64,000 bases of DNA from Rotaria socialis (Eukaryota > Rotifera > Eurotatoria > Philodinida > Philodinidae): NCBI GenBank assembly GCA_905331475.1, contig CAJNYU010003737.1, positions 1 to 64,000 of the forward strand. The letters are read 5' to 3'. The notes under the pieces are model-generated. The model worked only from the letters and a program-made list of their open reading frames with translations, did no database searches and was not told where the DNA came from. Below, one piece after another: positions 62,516 through 64,000 of this stretch. A program made the translations under genes and the position numbers. Position 1 is the stretch's first letter. Each line of letters begins with the position of its first letter.

Positions 62516-62734
62516 CTGGTAAGCAAAAAAAAACAAAATTTTCATTCCAATCAATTCGTTTCTTTTCATTTAGCAAATAAAGAAAAGATGAAGAAAAGAA
62601 ACATATAACGTAATCTTATATTTTAGCTTTTTTCTTTTCTTTGAAGCGAAAGAGTAAAAGAAAATTTATTTATTTTTGTTCATTTATTTCAAAGTATAGA
62701 AAAAGAAACGAACAAAGATAACAGCTGACAAGTC
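62516..62734. other. Spacer downstream of the NHL gene
   Basis: AT-rich 3' flank of the minus-strand NHL gene. Confidence 0.4.
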
Positions 62735-63648
62735 TTATTCGATAGAAAATCGTTGAACACGACTATTATCATAATCGCTGACATAGAGATTACCATGTCG
62801 ATCGAAAGACAAACCAAAGGGGCTGTCGAACTGATTTGCTCCTGCTCCTTCGCCATTTCCACCCACAATTAGAGTGCCTTGTTTCTTGTCTTCTTGAGTC
62901 CAACGCATTACACGATGATTCCCCATGTCTGCTACATAGAGTGTACCCAACGTATCAACGAAGATTCCTCGAGGATAAGACAATTGTGTCAGAGCATTCC
63001 CTTGGCCTTGACCTCCAGCTACTACAATACCTTCTTTTGCACCTTTATTCAATTTCATTACACGATGATTGCGGTTGTCTGACACGTAGACATTTTGTTG
63101 TCGATCGACAAAGAGATATGTCGGTCTATTGAGTTGATTGGGTTCATCCCCATAGCCATTTCCACCAGCTACGAGAGTGCCATTCTTCTCACCCAATTGA
63201 TATCGTCTTACTTCATGTTTTCCCCAGTCAGAGACGTAGAGATATCTCTGTTCATCCATTGTTAATCCAAAACATTGGATGTTGTCGATGAGTATTTCAC
63301 CTTGTGTTGTACCACTACGACGAGACCATCTTACAACTCGTTTATTCCCTCGATCGCAAATAATGAGACTATCCGTCTCTTTGTCAATTAAGACATCTCG
63401 TGGACCATTCAATTGATGTAATCCATTTCCTTCGCCTTTACCACCGGCAACAACTTGTCCATTCGTTGCATCATCGTTCTTCCATTGCATGATACGATGA
63501 TTGTAGTAGTCAACAATAACCACTGTTTGATCATCATCAACGAAGAGACCATAAGGGCTGATGAGTTGATCAGTGTCATCCCCTCTCCCGTAACCTCCAG
63601 CAATAGTCACTCCGGTTTGTTTCCATGTAGCATTAGCAGGAATATTAA
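62735..63648 (-). CDS. NHL-repeat protein, last exon (5' part outside the window)
   Basis: A minus-strand exon follows an acceptor (CTTTATCTTCTAG) and reads NIPANATWKQTGVTIAGG onward to a stop at 62735, about 304 residues. Six NHL blades of about 48 residues repeat the pattern P-x-G-hhhD-x-hhhVxDxxNHRVMxW followed by a GG.G.G turn (VDYYNHRIMQWK, ICDRGNKRVVRW, VSDWGKHEVRRY, VSDNRNHRVMKL, VADMGNHRVMRW, VSDYDNSRVQRF). This builds a six-bladed propeller used for protein or RNA binding. The in-frame GTG at 63608 is not a start, since the frame runs back to the splice site. No 5' exon is visible up to 64000, so the intron is long and the N-terminus lies outside the window. Such stand-alone NHL proteins are abundant in rotifers (inference), role unknown. 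Confidence 0.85.
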
Positions 63649-64000
63649 CTAGAAGATAAAGGGTAAGAATAAAAGGAAATCTCTCTCTTTCTCTCTCGAT
63701 TATGGGTGGTATATGAAATAATTTCGAAAGTATCGAGTAAAATTCTTTGAATAGATCATTCTTTTTTTCTAGAAATTCCTCAGAATAAATTTTTTCTATA
63801 CTGGAAGATTATTCTATAGAAAGAATCACACCCTATAGCATATCGTTCTCTGAAGCGTATTTAAATTCTATATTTTTGTAGAAACATATAATATTAAATG
63901 CTCTCTTTTTTGCAATTATATCATTGTGTCTTGTTAACATCTATGTTTAAAAGATTTTTTCCATCAAAATAGTTCTATAGACATTTATCTTTTGCTTTGT
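63649..64000 (-). other. Intron of the NHL gene
   Basis: AT-rich, with a CT/TC tract near 63676-63700 that forms part of the pyrimidine-rich context. No exon was found. Confidence 0.5.

Noticed and set aside
1..64000. CRISPR arrays, operons or bacterial gene clusters
   Set aside because: No regularly spaced repeats with unique spacers and no intronless gene strings; the window is eukaryotic.

Overview
The window is eukaryotic nuclear DNA: AT-rich, genes split by short introns (mostly 45-120 bp, GT..AG), one nuclear tRNA gene, and animal protein families (a BRM/BRG1-type SWI/SNF ATPase with bromodomain, a peritrophin-like chitin-binding protein, an animal-type hexokinase, an RBR ubiquitin ligase, a rhodopsin-like receptor, NHL repeats, a BEN-like domain). 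Compact genes, tiny introns, NHL and GPCR families and scattered TE debris fit a bdelloid rotifer (Adineta/Rotaria type). That assignment is inference from gene style, not from a diagnostic marker.

Layout. 1-8 kb: 3' exons of a minus-strand BEN-domain-like gene whose introns hold a tRNA-derived SINE, a decayed satellite and a 3.2 kb element with ACCCAAGTRAGC termini and many CTAGTC motifs; 3' of the gene lie a 20-bp tandem repeat and a CG-rich palindromic block. 8.2-22.1 kb: two inverted arms of about 1.9 kb carrying the same small two-exon gene; between them lie a piggyBac-like non-autonomous element, a GPCR gene with an assembly duplication around an N, a foldback element, a TA-flanked MITE, a decayed AAA_13-type ATPase and tRNA-Ile(AAT). 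22-27 kb: gene-poor, with GC-rich repeat islands. 27-50 kb: the gene-dense core. Two diverged paralogues of a ten-exon OTU-like/unknown-domain gene face each other (26.9-29.1 kb plus strand, 48.1-50.2 kb minus strand) around SMARCA2/4, the chitin-binding protein, hexokinase and an RNF217-like ligase. 50-64 kb: small membrane or Cys-rich genes of unknown function, more GC islands, and the end of an NHL-repeat gene whose 5' part lies outside the window.

The core genes look like independent housekeeping or structural genes (chromatin remodelling, cuticle/extracellular matrix, glycolysis, ubiquitination). The least explained items are the OTU-like paralogue pair, in which the catalytic cysteine position reads serine in both copies, and the AAA_13 remnant. 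Exon joins for SMARCA2/4, hexokinase, the chitin-binding protein, the RBR ligase, the GPCR and OTU-like copy A were each checked to give one uninterrupted frame with a total divisible by three.
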